5,526 bases of DNA from Bacillota bacterium. GTDB taxonomy: Bacteria > Bacillota > Clostridia > Lachnospirales > Lachnospiraceae. Below are positions 1-5,526 of the stretch, in pieces; position 1 is the first letter of the stretch, and the number at the start of each line of letters is the position of its first letter. A model generated the notes under the pieces. The model saw only the letters and a list, made by a program, of their open reading frames with translations, was not told where the DNA came from and did no database searches. A program made the translations under genes and the position numbers. The DNA is taken from NCBI GenBank assembly GCA_023415655.1, contig JAEZKD010000090.1, forward strand, positions 1-5,526. The letters are read 5' to 3'.

Positions 1-42
1 ATCAAGCAAATTTTGCTATAATTCATAGTTTTCAGATATTCT

Positions 43-70
43 ATGACATTTATAGCATGTATGTTATAAT
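43..70 (+). promoter_or_regulatory. Probable sigma-A promoter of the S9 peptidase gene
   Basis: A perfect -10 box TATAAT lies at 65-70, preceded by TG at 62-63, giving an extended -10 (TGnTATAAT). A -35-like ATGACA (five of six to TTGACA) lies at 43-48 with a 16-nt spacer. Transcription would start near 77, leaving a 5' leader of about 30 nt that holds the strong ribosome binding site AGGAGG at 94-99, 8 nt before the ATG. A second extended -10 (TGCTATAAT, 14-22) lies upstream, but its -35 would fall outside the window. Confidence 0.7.
51..68. repeat. Imperfect inverted repeat over the peptidase -10 region
   Basis: TATAGCAT (51-58) and ATGTTATA (61-68) form an inverted repeat with seven of eight positions matching and a 2-nt centre. 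It covers the spacer and part of the -10 box, where a repressor operator would be expected. A second short inverted repeat, TCATAG (23-28) with CTATGA (41-46), touches the -35. AT-rich promoters often contain such symmetry by chance, so an operator role is only a possibility. Confidence 0.3.
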
Positions 71-107
71 GAGTGAATAAACTAACTAAAAATAGGAGGA
101 TTTACAT

Positions 108-2132
108 ATGAAGCAAATCGAACGCAACGATTTATTAACTTACAAATTTTTGTCCAATCTAAACTCATCTCCTAAGGAAGGTACTCTTTCTTTCGTGGTT
201 ACCAATAGTAATGAAGAGGATAATTGTTATAATTCAAATATCTGGACCTATCAACCAAAGTCGAATTCTTATACTAAACTAACAGCACAAGAAAAAGAAT
301 CCTCACATCTTTGGGATACTGAGGATACCATAATATTCCCAGCTACTAGAAGTGCTTCCGATCAGAAAAGAAAGAAAGCAAAAGAAATTTTTACGACCTA
401 TTATCGAATTTCGGTCAAAGGTGGAGAAGCAACAAAAGCCTTTGAAGTTCCTCTTCAAGTAAAAGACATTGAAAAAGTTTCCGATGGTCTTTATGTCATA
501 GCTGCTAATGTTAATGTTCATTATCCAGACTACCATACAATGTCGAAAGAGGAAAAAGAGAAGGTAGTAAAAGCACTCGAAGAAGATGCAGATTACGAAG
601 TGATTGATGAGATTCCATTCTGGGCAAACGGTGGCTCCTTTACACATAAGACACGTACTGGTCTCTTCCTCTTTGAAGAGAAAACTGGTACCTGTACTCG
701 CTTGACACCACCTACCTTTGACTTAGCTTGCTATGAGATTTTTGGTAGTCAAATCTATTATGCTGGTGACTGCTATGACAAAAAGCCAAGTCTCACTGTA
801 AATCTCTACTCCTATGACTTGAATACGAAAGAGACCAAAACCATTGATGATACTCATAGCTACTGCTATTTTGATCTGATTACTTTGAATGATCAGCTGA
901 TTCTAATTGCAACTAACATGCAAGAATATGGCCTTAATGAAAATCCTTGTTTTTATCAACTAAATCCTAAGACCAATGAAATCAGCCTTTTGGCTAAGCA
1001 TGATGATTCCCTTGGCTCAAGTGTAGGCTGTGATTGCCGTTATGGTGGCTCTAAGTCTTGGATTGTGTACCAGGATAAATTGTACTTCATAACTACGAGA
1101 CGAAATGCAAGCCATCTCTATTGCTTAGACCAAAATGGAACGATTCAGCCTGTTCTTACAAAAGAAGGTTCTGTCGATGGATTTGCCTTTTCTTCTAATT
1201 CCCTTTATATCATTGGTATGTACGATCAAAAACTACAAGAATTATATCAGATCTCCTTCGATGATGTTCTTGCTAATACGAACGCAGAGAAATTACAACA
1301 GATTAGTAACTATAATACCGAAGTCTTACAAGACAAATACATAGCTATTCCAGAAAAAATCAACATTGCAGGCTCTACCACAGACATTGATGGATGGGTT
1401 CTTAAACCATATGGTTTTGATCCAGAAGACAAAGAGAAAAAGTATCCAGCAATTCTTGAGATTCATGGTGGCCCAAAGACAGTCTATGGTGAGGTATTCC
1501 ACCATGAGATGCAGTACCTAGCAAGTCAGGGACATTTCGTATTCTTCTGTAATCCAGAAGGATCTGATGGACGTGGTAATGCATTTGCAGATATCCGTGG
1601 TAAATATGGTACGATTGACTATGATACTATCATGAAATTTACGGATGCAGTATTAGAAAAATATCCAGAGATTGACACCTCAAGAGTAGCTGTCACTGGT
1701 GGTTCCTATGGCGGTTTTATGACTAACTGGATCATTGGACATACCGACCGCTTTGTATGCGCTGCTACCCAACGTTCCATTAGCAATTGGATCTCGATGT
1801 ATGGAATTAGCGATATTGGACCATATTTCACGAAAGATCAAATGGCTGCTGATATCTATGATAATACAGAAAAGTTATGGTGGCATTCTCCAATCAAATA
1901 TGTTGCACAGATGAAGACACCAACGTTATTCATTCATTCCAATGAGGATTATCGTTGTCCTATGGCAGAAGGTATGCAGCTTTATACTGCACTCGTGAAC
2001 AAGGGTGTACCTGCAAAGCTTTGTTACTTTAAAGGTGAGAATCATGAATTGAGCCGTTCTGGAAAGCCACTGCATCGACTTCGTCGATTGAAGGAGTTGA
2101 TTGAGTGGATTCAGGCTTATACCATGGTGTAG
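108..2132 (+). CDS. S9-family serine peptidase (prolyl oligopeptidase / acylaminoacyl-peptidase type)
   Basis: This 674-residue protein is a serine peptidase of the S9 family, which cleaves short peptides or removes acylated N-terminal residues. No signal peptide or membrane segment is visible, so it should act in the cytoplasm on peptides. Residues about 1-410 look like the beta-propeller that restricts substrate size. Residues about 415-674 are the alpha/beta-hydrolase domain. The oxyanion-hole motif HGGP is at 453-456, and the nucleophile is Ser533 in GGSYGG. The charge-relay Asp is probably Asp614 in NEDYRCP and the His is His646 in GENHE, so the triad looks complete. Length is normal for bacterial S9 enzymes of the YuxL type. 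The start is fixed by AGGAGG 8 nt upstream. The gene stands alone, with its own promoter, and converges on the AraC gene. The fold and the family are secure; exo- or endopeptidase specificity cannot be read from sequence. Confidence 0.93.
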   Translation: MKQIERNDLLTYKFLSNLNSSPKEGTLSFVVTNSNEEDNCYNSNIWTYQPKSNSYTKLTAQEKESSHLWDTEDTIIFPATRSASDQKRKKAKEIFTTYYRISVKGGEATKAFEVPLQVKDIEKVSDGLYVIAANVNVHYPDYHTMSKEEKEKVVKALEEDADYEVIDEIPFWANGGSFTHKTRTGLFLFEEKTGTCTRLTPPTFDLACYEIFGSQIYYAGDCYDKKPSLTVNLYSYDLNTKETKTIDDTHSYCYFDLITLNDQLILIATNMQEYGLNENPCFYQLNPKTNEISLLAKHDDSLGSSVGCDCRYGGSKSWIVYQDKLYFITTRRNASHLYCLDQNGTIQPVLTKEGSVDGFAFSSNSLYIIGMYDQKLQELYQISFDDVLANTNAEKLQQISNYNTEVLQDKYIAIPEKINIAGSTTDIDGWVLKPYGFDPEDKEKKYPAILEIHGGPKTVYGEVFHHEMQYLASQGHFVFFCNPEGSDGRGNAFADIRGKYGTIDYDTIMKFTDAVLEKYPEIDTSRVAVTGGSYGGFMTNWIIGHTDRFVCAATQRSISNWISMYGISDIGPYFTKDQMAADIYDNTEKLWWHSPIKYVAQMKTPTLFIHSNEDYRCPMAEGMQLYTALVNKGVPAKLCYFKGENHELSRSGKPLHRLRRLKELIEWIQAYTMV

Positions 2133-2161
2133 TATTACAATACCTCATAAATGGATAAGGC

Positions 2162-2227
2162 ATGATAAAGCAAACTCGTATAATGAAATCTATGTTCTAT
2201 CATAAAAGCCATACTACATCATAAAGC
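2162..2227. repeat. Three short AT(C/G)ATAAA(A)GC motifs downstream of the peptidase
   Basis: ATGATAAAGC (2162-2171), ATCATAAAAGC (2199-2209) and ATCATAAAGC (2218-2227) are near-identical short direct repeats in the non-coding stretch between the peptidase stop and the long hairpin. The last two are 19 nt apart, start to start. I found no hairpin with a T-run and no ORF of note here. They may be chance in AT-rich DNA; no function is assigned. Confidence 0.25.
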
Positions 2228-2253
2228 TTTTAATTATGCCATAGATGTAAAAT

Positions 2254-2338
2254 AAAGTTCCAATTACTAAGTAAGTAACCCCAGGTGGCTAGATTTAAAG
2301 TCTAACTTCTTTGGCTATTACTTGGTAATTGGAACTTT
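2254..2338. terminator. Long imperfect hairpin between converging genes, probable bidirectional terminator
   Basis: The outer arms 2254-2274 and 2318-2338 pair over 21 positions, beginning AAAGTTCCAATTAC against GTAATTGGAACTTT. The only non-Watson-Crick position is T2268 against G2324, which is a G-U wobble in plus-strand RNA. Inside, pairing continues with a bulge and mismatches to a loop near TTTAAAG (2294-2300), giving an 85-nt structure. The tail is TTTT on the plus side and TTTATTTT on the minus side; neither is a classic long U-tract. The position between the peptidase and the AraC/remnant unit fits a shared terminator. A small inverted-repeat (MITE-like) insertion is the main alternative. 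Confidence 0.55.
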
Positions 2339-2345
2339 TAGCTCT

Positions 2346-2420
2346 CTATAATTTCTGCGAGTCAGCAACCTTTAATCCCAATCTCCAATTATCTGGTGTT
2401 ACTTCCTCTAAGTGTATCAT
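2346..2420 (-). pseudogene. Remnant of a GNAT-type N-acetyltransferase gene (N-terminus only)
   Basis: An ATG at 2420 overlaps the stop codon of the AraC gene (ATGA), the usual sign of translational coupling. It opens a 24-codon frame ending in TAG at 2346-2348. The peptide begins MIHLEEVTPDNWRLGLKV and continues with Q22 and K23. From memory of the family, this resembles the first strand and helix of small GNAT acetyltransferases, where a xxVTPxNW...LKVxxxQK opening is followed by YVA. Reading through the stop gives 16 more codons of uncertain similarity before a second stop at 2295-2297. No acetyl-CoA-binding motif was found downstream, where only about 200 nt separate it from the peptidase. 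I infer that a full-length gene once followed the regulator and has been lost. The alternative is a genuine short peptide or a chance frame. Confidence 0.55.
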
Positions 2421-3334
2421 CTCTCTCCCTCACTTACTTTTAGCCAAATTTCCATTTTATTAGTTTCAGGCGAATGGCTTTCATATCGCTCTGCGCAAAA
2501 TGGTTCCGTTTGTACTTTGTGCTTAGGTAACCATGTATTATAGATGTACTGTTGTGCTTTGTATAACGCATCCATAACAAGAGCTTCAAAGTTTTCTGCT
2601 TCAAAGGAACAAACGATATACTCTCCTATTGGCAGTTCCCAATTCATAAAACCGACAGGAACGTCTCTCGTTTTTGACTTAGCTCCCGCAAAATAACTAA
2701 AGTAGCCTTCCTCTAAACATGGGTATGTCACTCCTATTTCTTCATTTTCTACAGTAAGTTTGAGCGTAGTCTCTTTTTGTTCATGGAAATTACGCCAAAG
2801 AGTATCCAATGGATCTACTCCCGATTCTATTCCCAAGCCATCAATATATTGCACTGGCATGTCTCTTTTATTTCCCGTAAAATAGATTGGTTCTGTCAAA
2901 TGCTTTCGATTTATTTCTAGAACAATTCCATCCGTGATTAATGGTACACCTTCATCAATTAGAGTATAGTGGAGTAAAAGCTCTGGCTTTGTCATTTTAT
3001 TTAGGGCTATTGGATTCTTACGATAGTCATCTGGTGTCATCCCAAAGGTATCTTTAAATGTTCGGGTGAAGTGTTCGTGAGAGCTAAATCCAAGGTCTAA
3101 AGCGACATCTAGAATACGCTTGTCCTTCTGTAATAGGCTATCGGTTGCCTTTGCTAGACGTCTCAGTTTTACATACTCAGCAGCTGGCTTTTTTACCAAG
3201 CGGCTAAACAACCTTTGATAATAAAAAGGTGATAATAAAGCGATTCTTGAAAGATTCTCAATATTAATTTCCTGATCCAGATGATTCTCAATATATTCTA
3301 TGGTTTGCTGTATTTGTTCCCATGCGTGCATCAT
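2417..3334 (-). CDS. AraC-family transcriptional regulator with GyrI-like effector-binding domain
   Basis: This is a 305-residue cytoplasmic DNA-binding regulator. Residues about 5-106 form the double helix-turn-helix domain of the AraC/XylS family. The second helix-turn-helix carries the family signature at about 74-105, with LGFSSHEHFTRTFK, then the G-x-TP-xx-YR ending (G98, T100, P101, Y104, R105). Residues about 125-302 match the GyrI-like/SOUL-type ligand domain found in regulators such as Rob and BmrR-like proteins, which bind small, often hydrophobic or cationic compounds. The N-terminal HTH with C-terminal GyrI-like order is common in clostridia. The ATG at 3334 was chosen because AAAGGAGG lies 5 nt upstream; the frame is open 14 codons further, but that start has no such site. 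The start codon is followed by a second ATG. The gene overlaps the downstream acetyltransferase remnant by ATGA. TATGCT at 3359-3354 is the best -10, with no good -35, as is usual for activated or autoregulated genes. The ligand and targets are unknown. Confidence 0.9.
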   Translation of the reverse strand: MMHAWEQIQQTIEYIENHLDQEINIENLSRIALLSPFYYQRLFSRLVKKPAAEYVKLRRLAKATDSLLQKDKRILDVALDLGFSSHEHFTRTFKDTFGMTPDDYRKNPIALNKMTKPELLLHYTLIDEGVPLITDGIVLEINRKHLTEPIYFTGNKRDMPVQYIDGLGIESGVDPLDTLWRNFHEQKETTLKLTVENEEIGVTYPCLEEGYFSYFAGAKSKTRDVPVGFMNWELPIGEYIVCSFEAENFEALVMDALYKAQQYIYNTWLPKHKVQTEPFCAERYESHSPETNKMEIWLKVSEGER

Positions 3335-3339
3335 AAGCA

Positions 3340-3347
3340 CCTCCTTT
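3340..3347 (-). promoter_or_regulatory. Ribosome binding site that sets the AraC-regulator start
   Basis: On the minus strand AAAGGAGG sits 5 nt before the ATG at 3334 and 8 nt before the next ATG at 3331. It is a near-perfect anti-Shine-Dalgarno match, which rules out the longer frame opening at 3376. Either of the two adjacent ATG codons could be used; the protein would differ by one Met. Confidence 0.85.
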
Positions 3348-3387
3348 ATATATAGCATACCATGATAAAGTAACATACCGCTTGATT

Positions 3388-3428
3388 GTGAATGCCCTTC
3401 TTTCCTTGCAGATTCACTTTAATTCACT
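3388..3428. repeat. Phased ATTCACT repeats upstream of the AraC gene, candidate operator
   Basis: ATTCACT occurs at 3412-3418 and 3422-3428, exactly 10 bp apart (one helical turn), and its inverse GTGAAT is at 3388-3393. On the minus strand these read AGTGAAT, AGTGAAT, then ATTCAC, just upstream of where the -35 of the AraC gene would be. AraC-family proteins often bind directly repeated half-sites, so autoregulation is plausible. This is inferred from position and repetition only. Confidence 0.3.
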
Positions 3429-3450
3429 GCTTTAATTTCTTGTACAATCT

Positions 3451-3939
3451 CTACTTTTCTATGACTTTCTTTACTAATTGCCATGCGATGCTTCCTTCTG
3501 ATAACTTGGATAATGCCTCCGTAAATGAAATCCATGCAACAGAATCTACTTCTTTTGAAATTGAAAATTCTGCTTTATTTACAATTGCTTTATATCCCAA
3601 CATAAGCATCTGTTTCTTATCATAAAAATAACTTTGTATATACTGTAATTTCTGAACATCTAATCCTATTTCTTCTTTGATTTCTCGTACTGCAGTTTCT
3701 TCTGCATTTTCTCCTAACATAATGATACCAGCGATGCACACATAGTTTGTTGTAGATACATACTGCTGCCTTATCAATGCGATTTCCTGAAACTCATTGA
3801 CTACAGCACATATTACACAGGTTGTAAACATGTCCCATAATGGTATCTGACAAGCATCACAATACGGAATTTTACCTTCATCACCAATTTCTTGATCCAC
3901 TAATTTTTGACCACAATGTGGACAATACGTAAAATGCAT
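3451..3939 (-). CDS. NUDIX hydrolase with N-terminal zinc ribbon (NudC-like)
   Basis: This 162-residue soluble enzyme should hydrolyse a nucleoside diphosphate linked to another group, using Mg2+ or Mn2+. A zinc ribbon is visible as C6xxC9 and C27xxC30. A complete NUDIX box (GX5EX7REUXEEXGU) runs from G71 through E77, R85, E86, E89, E90, G92 and L93, so catalysis should be intact. The zinc ribbon plus NUDIX order is that of NAD(H) pyrophosphatase NudC, which also uncaps NAD-RNA. The SQPWPFPxS motif that marks NAD substrates is however replaced at 103-111 by SYFYDKKQM, followed by LMLGY as in NudC. The substrate may therefore differ from NAD. The protein is shorter than NudC (about 260 residues), lacking the N-terminal domain. 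The start is supported by AAGGGGG 6 nt upstream. It has its own promoter, and 116 nt separate it from the AraC start with no obvious terminator, so read-through is possible. Confidence 0.9.
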   Translation of the reverse strand: MHFTYCPHCGQKLVDQEIGDEGKIPYCDACQIPLWDMFTTCVICAVVNEFQEIALIRQQYVSTTNYVCIAGIIMLGENAEETAVREIKEEIGLDVQKLQYIQSYFYDKKQMLMLGYKAIVNKAEFSISKEVDSVAWISFTEALSKLSEGSIAWQLVKKVIEK

Positions 3940-3981
3940 TGGAATCCCCCTTAGCCACTACTAATATTTACCAATAATGAG

Positions 3982-4010
3982 ATTATACATGTTTTTCAAT
4001 CTATTATCAA
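3982..4010 (-). promoter_or_regulatory. Sigma-A-type promoter of the NUDIX gene
   Basis: On the minus strand TTGATA (4010-4005, five of six to consensus) is followed by a 17-nt spacer and a perfect TATAAT (3987-3982). Transcription would start near 3975, about 36 nt before the ATG at 3939, with the ribosome binding site AAGGGGG at 3952-3946 in between. It lies downstream of the hydF terminator, making the NUDIX gene a separate transcription unit. Confidence 0.8.
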
Positions 4011-4063
4011 ATAAAATACCATCCACAAATAACAATCAATTACAAAATTAAGAGTTCTAGCGC

Positions 4064-4098
4064 AAAAAAAATGAGAGGTGGTATAAACCACCCCTCAT
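4064..4098 (-). terminator. Rho-independent terminator of the hydF operon
   Basis: The arms 4098-4087 and 4082-4071 form a 12-bp stem around a 4-nt loop. In minus-strand RNA it reads AUGAGGGGUGGU, then UUAU, then ACCACCUCUCAU, followed by a run of U (eight A residues at 4064-4071 on the plus strand). The one irregular pair is G-U in the minus-strand transcript but A-C on the plus strand, which supports the minus orientation. It starts 12 nt after the hydF stop. Confidence 0.93.
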
Positions 4099-4110
4099 GT
4101 ATAGTAACGT

Positions 4111-5328
4111 TTACTCTAATTCCATCGCAATCGACGGAAATGCTTGAACGCTTCGTTTTAAGATTCCTTGTATGTAAGAAATTAAAATTCCATAATTCGT
4201 AATTGGAATTCCTTCGTCTACCGCACAGGAAATTCGGTATTTCATCTCTTTTTCATTAAGCGTGCAACCACCACAATGTACAACGAGCTTATACTTTGAC
4301 AAATCCGCAGGGAATTGAGTCCCTTGCGTGTATTCGAAGTTAATATCTTTCTTGCAATAATTCAAAATCCAACGAGGTAACTTCACAGTTCCTATATCAT
4401 CACACTGACGATGATGAGTGCAACCTTCGGCAATCAAAATAGTATCGCCATCCAAAAGCGTATCCAACACTTTTACTCCTTTTACAGCAGTTGCTAAGTT
4501 ACCCTTGTATCTTGCAAAAAGAATCGAAAATGAAGTTAGCAAAATGTCCTCTGGAGTATCCCCAGACACTTTATCAAATACTTGACTATCCGTAATTACA
4601 AGCTTAGGTTTCTTACCTAACGTTTGTAAGACTTCTTTTAACTCATGTTCCTTTACAACAATTGCAGTAGCATTCGCTTCTAGGATATCTCTGATGGTCT
4701 GCTGCTGTGGTAAAATCAAGCGACCTTTCGGTGCTGCCTTGTCAATTGGAACTACCAAAACAACAAAATCAGAAGGTTCAATAAGGTCCCCTACAATTTG
4801 AAGCCTAGAGTCATCTACATGGACTAAGGTCGCAATTCTTTCCTTTAACTCATTGATTTGATCACCTGTTGTAGTACTCACACAGATGGAAGGTTCCACT
4901 TTTATTAACTTGGACTTATCAATTAAATCACATTTATTATAGACAACCAGATAAGGGAGCTTCTTGCTTTGAAAAAGCTGAAGGATTTCTTCGTCTTGCT
5001 TTAAAAGTCCTATCGTTGCATCTACCACAAGTACTGCGATATCTGTTTTATTTAACATCTGTTTACTTTTCTTAACTCTTAGCTCACCGAGTTCTCCTTC
5101 ATCGTCAAGCCCTGGAGTATCGATGATCATAACAGGCCCTAATGGAAGTAATTCCATTGCCTTTAATACTGGGTCTGTTGTTGTTCCTTTTTGATCTGAA
5201 ACGATGGATAATTGCTGCCCAAGGATAGCATTCACTACACTGGACTTTCCTGCATTTCTCATTCCGAAAAATCCAATATGAAGACGTTCGGAACTTGGGG
5301 TACTATTAAGAGAACTTTCATTTGCCAT
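4111..5328 (-). CDS. hydF: [FeFe]-hydrogenase H-cluster maturation GTPase HydF
   Basis: HydF is the scaffold that receives the products of HydE and HydG, builds the [2Fe] subcluster and delivers it to apo-hydrogenase HydA. It acts in the cytoplasm as a dimer. The 405-residue length is typical. The N-terminal GTPase domain (about 15-170) shows the P-loop GMRNAGKS at 22-29, Thr49-Thr51 as G2, DTPG at 70-73 as G3 and NKCD at 131-134 as G4. A dimerisation domain (about 180-280) follows. The C-terminal cluster domain carries the HydF signature CxHx(46-53)CxxC: Cys303, His305, Cys352 and Cys355, with exactly 46 residues between His305 and Cys352. All known key residues are present. The start is ATG with AGGGA 6 nt upstream. 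It follows the hydG-like gene by 34 nt, with no terminator between, so the two should be co-transcribed. Transcription ends at the strong terminator just downstream. Confidence 0.97.
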   Translation of the reverse strand: MANESSLNSTPSSERLHIGFFGMRNAGKSSVVNAILGQQLSIVSDQKGTTTDPVLKAMELLPLGPVMIIDTPGLDDEGELGELRVKKSKQMLNKTDIAVLVVDATIGLLKQDEEILQLFQSKKLPYLVVYNKCDLIDKSKLIKVEPSICVSTTTGDQINELKERIATLVHVDDSRLQIVGDLIEPSDFVVLVVPIDKAAPKGRLILPQQQTIRDILEANATAIVVKEHELKEVLQTLGKKPKLVITDSQVFDKVSGDTPEDILLTSFSILFARYKGNLATAVKGVKVLDTLLDGDTILIAEGCTHHRQCDDIGTVKLPRWILNYCKKDINFEYTQGTQFPADLSKYKLVVHCGGCTLNEKEMKYRISCAVDEGIPITNYGILISYIQGILKRSVQAFPSIAMELE

Positions 5329-5362
5329 AAGATTTCCCTACTTTCATATTAATTAATCCAAA

Positions 5363-5526
5363 CTAGAATCTAAAATCTCGAATACCATTCGCAATGGATA
5401 CTAAACGTTCACTTGCAATTTGCTTCACCTTTTCATTTGGTATCTTTGGTAGCTCTGCTTGAATCAATGTTTCTCCAACTTCCTTGGTTTTATCCGAAGC
5501 ATAGTCCATCAGATATTCTTTTAAAG
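5363..5526 (-). CDS. hydG: C-terminal end of probable HydG, [FeFe]-hydrogenase maturation radical-SAM enzyme (partial)
   Basis: Only the last 53 codons are inside the window; the gene runs off the right edge and ends in TAG at 5363-5365. The tail contains KEYLMDYAS, then KIPNEKV, and closes with IANGIRDFRF. From memory of the family, HydG proteins end in this way: a EYLxDYAS element about 50 residues before a final G-x-RDFxF. HydG splits tyrosine by radical-SAM chemistry into CO and cyanide, which end up in the [2Fe] subcluster. Its catalytic CxxxCxxC and accessory cluster cysteines lie outside the window and cannot be checked. The neighbouring hydF, 34 nt downstream on the same strand, strongly supports the call. 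The alternative is another maturation gene of the operon. Confidence 0.8.
   Translation of the reverse strand, partial: LKEYLMDYASDKTKEVGETLIQAELPKIPNEKVKQIASERLVSIANGIRDFRF

Noticed and set aside
303..647. Minus-strand open frame of 114 codons inside the peptidase gene
   Set aside because: It lies wholly within a well-supported coding region on the other strand, its product is Phe/Cys-rich low-complexity sequence, and it has no recognisable domain.
1135..1344. Plus-strand open frame of 69 codons inside the peptidase gene
   Set aside because: It is an out-of-frame shadow of the peptidase propeller region, with no recognisable domain.
1402..1584. Minus-strand open frame of 60 codons opposite the peptidase catalytic domain
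   Set aside because: Its His-rich translation is the antisense of the conserved HGGP region; it has no independent support.
2179..2184. TATAAT on the plus strand after the peptidase stop
   Set aside because: There is no -35-like sequence at the right distance and no gene downstream on that strand.
2150..2253. Possible surviving C-terminal part of the acetyltransferase on the minus strand
   Set aside because: A short frame containing AFMIEH was considered, but it shows no acetyl-CoA-binding motif and no convincing similarity, so the remnant call is limited to the N-terminal piece.
2254..2338. The long hairpin as a known riboswitch or T-box
   Set aside because: It lies between converging genes rather than in a 5' leader, and I recognise no riboswitch core in it.
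3392..3625. Plus-strand open frame of 77 codons opposite the NUDIX gene
   Set aside because: It mostly overlaps the NUDIX coding region in antisense, and its product has no known motif.
5319..5347. Nine-codon frame starting at the ATG at 5347 and overlapping the hydF start
   Set aside because: It is out of frame with hydF, very short, and has no clear ribosome binding site of its own.

Overview
The window looks like a low-GC Gram-positive anaerobe, most likely a clostridium of the Lachnospiraceae type. The signs are AT-rich intergenic DNA, strong AGGAGG-type ribosome binding sites, sigma-A-like promoters, and genes of the [FeFe]-hydrogenase maturation pathway. The placement is an inference from gene content; no search was possible.

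Layout: a single plus-strand gene (108-2132) encodes a cytoplasmic S9-family serine peptidase with its own promoter. It converges on a set of minus-strand genes. Reading the minus strand from the right edge, these are: the last 53 codons of a gene whose end resembles hydG; hydF (5328-4111), closed by a clear intrinsic terminator; a NUDIX hydrolase with a zinc ribbon (3939-3451), which has its own consensus promoter; and an AraC-family regulator with a GyrI-like ligand-binding domain (3334-2417). A 24-codon gene remnant follows, overlapping the regulator's stop codon by ATGA and resembling the N-terminus of a GNAT acetyltransferase. Between that remnant and the peptidase lies an 85-nt imperfect hairpin, probably a terminator shared by the converging genes.

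How the genes work together: hydG and hydF belong to one pathway. HydG makes the CO/CN-bearing iron synthon and HydF is the GTPase scaffold on which the [2Fe] subcluster is built before transfer to the hydrogenase. The terminator after hydF and the promoter before the NUDIX gene separate the hydrogenase operon from the rest. The NUDIX, AraC and peptidase genes show no obvious common pathway. The AraC regulator and the acetyltransferase remnant look like a former two-gene unit whose second gene has been lost.

I found no undescribed multi-gene system. The observations most worth checking are the decayed acetyltransferase coupled to the regulator, the long hairpin at its broken end, the altered NAD-motif region in the NUDIX protein, and phased repeats upstream of the AraC gene.
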